Shown here: positions 31,844-33,742 of the stretch, in pieces
Numbering within the stretch: position 1 is the stretch's first letter
How the letters are laid out: every line of letters starts with the position of its first letter
Origin: an uncultured Pseudomonadota bacterium
GTDB taxonomy: Bacteria > Pseudomonadota > Gammaproteobacteria > Steroidobacterales > Steroidobacteraceae
Direction: 5' to 3'
Length of the DNA: 33,742 bases
Assembly: GCA_937920275.1 (NCBI GenBank)
Contig: CALGVD010000129.1
Coordinates: forward strand, 1-33,742
The notes under the pieces: model-generated
The model's input: only the letters and a program-made list of their open reading frames with translations
Told to the model about the DNA's origin: nothing
The model's database searches: none
Made by a program: the position numbers and the translations under genes

Positions 31844-33622
31844 GTGAAAGACGACCTCCAACGCCTGCTGCTCGCAGCGGTCCGCTCCCTCGAAGGCAGC
31901 CTGCTGTCCGGCCCCATCGATCCGCAAGCCGTGGCGCTCGAGCGGTCCCGCGATGCGCAGCACGGCGATTTCGCCTCGAACGTCGCCATGCGTCTCGCCA
32001 AGGGAGCCGGTCTCAAGCCGCGCGAACTCGCCGAGCGCATCGTGGCGGCGCTGCCCGCCGACCCGCTCATCACACGCACCGAGATCGCCGGTGCCGGCTT
32101 CATCAATTTCACCTTGGCCCGCGACCTCTACGCGCGCGAACTCGCGCGGGTGCACGAACTCGGCGAAGCCTACGGACGCCACATGCCCGCGACGCAGCGC
32201 AAGGTGCTGCTCGAGTTCGTGTCGGCGAACCCCACCGGACCGATGCATGTCGGCCACGGTCGACAAGCCGCCTTCGGCGACGCGCTCGGCCACCTCCTCG
32301 CCGCCGCAGGCGATATCGTCACGCGCGAATACTATGTGAACGACGCAGGTCGCCAGACCGAGATCCTCGCGGTATCGGTGTGGGTGCGCTATCTGGAGCG
32401 TTGCGGCGAGGTGCTGCCCTTCCCGCAGAACGGATACCGAGGCGACTATCTGCTGCCGCTCGGCGCTGCGCTTCAGGCGCGTGTCGGGGAGGCGCTGCGC
32501 CATCCGGCGGCGGTCGTGCTCGCCGACCTGCCCGCCGACGCGGGCGCCGGCGGCGGCGACAAGGAAGCGTACATCGATGCGTTGATCGCCCGCTGCCGCG
32601 CGCTCATCGGCGAGGCCGCGTGGCAGGATCTGCTGCGCAGCAGCATCGATGCGATGATGGACGAGATCCGCGACGACCTCGCGGCGTTCGGCGTGCGCTT
32701 CGACCACTGGGTCTCGGAACGCGCGTTCGCCGAGAGCGGCGCCATCGACCGCGCGCTCGGCCGGCTGCGCGATCGTGGGCTGCTCTACACCCAGGACGGC
32801 GCCGAATGGTTCCGTGCCACACAGTTCGGCGACGACGAGGACCGCGTCGTGGTGCGCGACAACGGCGTGAAGACCTACTTCGCCTCCGACATCGCCTACC
32901 ACCTCGACAAACGCGAACGCGGCCACGACCAGCTCATCGATGTGCTCGGCGCCGACCACCACGGCTATGTCACGCGTGTGCGCGGTGGTCTCCAGGCCTT
33001 CGGACACCCCGGGGATTGCCTCGAGGCACCGCTCATCCAGCTGGTCGCCCTTTTCCGCAACGGCGTGAAAGTCTCGATGGGCAAGCGCGAGGCGAACTTC
33101 GTCACGCTGCGCCAGCTCCGCGAAGAGGTCGGTAACGACGCTTGCCGGATCTTCTTCCTGATGCGCAGCAACGACCAATCGCTCGATTTCGACCTCGAGC
33201 TCGCCAAGTCGAAATCCAACGAGAACCCGGTGTTCTATGTGCAGTACGCCCACGCGCGGGTCGCGAGCGTCATGAAAGAGCTCGCGGCGCGCGGGATCGG
33301 CTGGGACTCAGCACGCGCGCAAGCCACCGTGCTGGCACACGGTGCGGAACTGCTCTCCGGCGCCCACGCAGAGGCGATGTTGTCCGCCCTGTCACGCTAC
33401 CCGGAGGTCATCCGGCACGCCGCCGCCCAGCGTGCTCCTCACGCACTCGTGCACTACCTGCGCGAGCTCGCCACCACCCTGCACGCCTTCTACAACGCCG
33501 AACGGGTGCTGGTACCGGATGAGGCGCAGCGCGAGGCGCGCATCTACGCGCTGCTCGCGGTGCAGCAGGTGCTGCGCAACGGCCTGGCTGTCCTCGGCGC
33601 GTCCGCACCCGAAAGCATGTGA
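31844..33622 (+). CDS. argS: Arginyl-tRNA synthetase
   Basis: A 592-residue class I aminoacyl-tRNA synthetase charging tRNA-Arg. The N-terminal additional domain (about 1-110) includes the ERSRDAQHGDFASNVAMRLAK block. The catalytic core has SANPTGPMHVGHGRQ with the HIGH-type HVGH. The KMSKS equivalent is the degenerate VSMGKREANFVTL, as usual for many ArgRS, where the canonical Lys is displaced. GADHHGYVTRVRGGLQAFG and NPVFYVQYAHARVASV belong to the core and anticodon-binding parts, and the C-terminus is the DALR domain. The start is GTG 31844, 10 nt after the priA stop, with TAGAAT 7 nt upstream. The order priA-argS is conserved in many gammaproteobacteria. Confidence 0.97.
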   Translation: MKDDLQRLLLAAVRSLEGSLLSGPIDPQAVALERSRDAQHGDFASNVAMRLAKGAGLKPRELAERIVAALPADPLITRTEIAGAGFINFTLARDLYARELARVHELGEAYGRHMPATQRKVLLEFVSANPTGPMHVGHGRQAAFGDALGHLLAAAGDIVTREYYVNDAGRQTEILAVSVWVRYLERCGEVLPFPQNGYRGDYLLPLGAALQARVGEALRHPAAVVLADLPADAGAGGGDKEAYIDALIARCRALIGEAAWQDLLRSSIDAMMDEIRDDLAAFGVRFDHWVSERAFAESGAIDRALGRLRDRGLLYTQDGAEWFRATQFGDDEDRVVVRDNGVKTYFASDIAYHLDKRERGHDQLIDVLGADHHGYVTRVRGGLQAFGHPGDCLEAPLIQLVALFRNGVKVSMGKREANFVTLRQLREEVGNDACRIFFLMRSNDQSLDFDLELAKSKSNENPVFYVQYAHARVASVMKELAARGIGWDSARAQATVLAHGAELLSGAHAEAMLSALSRYPEVIRHAAAQRAPHALVHYLRELATTLHAFYNAERVLVPDEAQREARIYALLAVQQVLRNGLAVLGASAPESM

Positions 33623-33632
33623 GCCTCGTGAC

Positions 33633-33742
33633 ATGAACACACCCATCGGCCGTGACTTCAAACGCAGCAACGCCCGCACCGGTCTCAGCCAACGGCTGAC
33701 GCGGGAGCACTGGCAAGGCTTCGGTGTCGGCCTCACGCTCGG
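33633..33742 (+). CDS. Probable SPOR-domain / FtsN-like protein, partial (cut by window edge)
   Basis: Thirty-six codons are visible from ATG 33633, starting MNTPIGRDFKRSNAR and running off the right edge. A short basic N-terminus leads into a segment that begins to look hydrophobic (FGVGLTLG), as expected for a bitopic inner-membrane protein. In pseudomonads and relatives the gene after priA-argS is a SPOR-domain FtsN-like cell-division protein followed by hslVU, which is the main reason for the call. The start is 10 nt after the argS stop, so it is likely cotranscribed. The diagnostic C-terminal SPOR domain lies outside the window. Confidence 0.55.
   Translation, partial: MNTPIGRDFKRSNARTGLSQRLTREHWQGFGVGLTL

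Noticed and set aside
30079-32112. Open frame of 677 codons antisense to priA and argS
   Set aside because: It spans two well-supported genes and their junction, has no ribosome site and gives low-complexity Arg-rich protein.
31424-33253. Open frame of 609 codons antisense to priA and argS
   Set aside because: Same reason; it conflicts with the firmly identified ArgS and contains no recognisable domain.

Overview
The window is a compact, G+C-rich (roughly two-thirds G+C by eye) chromosomal segment of a Gram-negative bacterium. TamA/TamB, a LpxL-type lipid A acyltransferase, a TonB-dependent receptor, an MscS channel and the order priA-argS-(SPOR/FtsN-like) all point to a gammaproteobacterium. 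My best guess is the Steroidobacterales/Nevskiales/Lysobacterales neighbourhood, an inference from protein style only. I see no rRNA, tRNA, CRISPR array, insertion sequence or prophage.

Layout. Positions 1-3225 (minus strand): a YadG/YadH ABC exporter, a YheT-type hydrolase and a lipoprotein cut by the left edge. Positions 3278-6343: a two-domain FlhD-like protein (minus) diverges from an FlhC-like zinc protein (plus), which is followed closely by nudC and a DUF4126 membrane protein. Positions 6385-13236 (plus): tamA and tamB (4-nt overlap), then yjdF-like and a flavodoxin-fold gene (4-nt overlap). Positions 13233-14870 (minus): a lipoprotein with a SAM-methyltransferase fold and a secreted repeat protein. 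Positions 15013-16838 (plus): a GNAT acetyltransferase and an exported glycerophosphodiester phosphodiesterase, ended by a bidirectional terminator. Positions 16924-25952 (minus): a TonB-dependent receptor, acs, lpxL, a stand-alone 5' nuclease, an outer-membrane barrel protein, an MscS channel and an HNH endonuclease. Positions 25978-33742: a TraB/GumN-like protein (plus), a Gly-rich 93-residue protein (minus), two EamA transporters (4-nt overlap), priA, argS and the start of an FtsN-like gene.

Most of the content is housekeeping: envelope biogenesis (tamAB, lpxL, lipoproteins), NAD and acetate metabolism (nudC, acs), replication restart and tRNA charging (priA, argS). The part that looks new is 3278-4756. 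There a protein of 234 residues, twice the length of FlhD, carries two FlhD-like halves and is divergently encoded from an FlhC-like protein of 192 residues. No flagellar gene is in view, so this looks like a rewired FlhDC-type regulator.

A second window-wide pattern concerns start sites. At eight probable transcription-unit heads a TAnnnT -10-like hexamer lies about 5-8 nt before the start codon. Several downstream genes in clusters have a Shine-Dalgarno site or a 4-nt overlap instead. This suggests widespread leaderless or nearly leaderless transcription.
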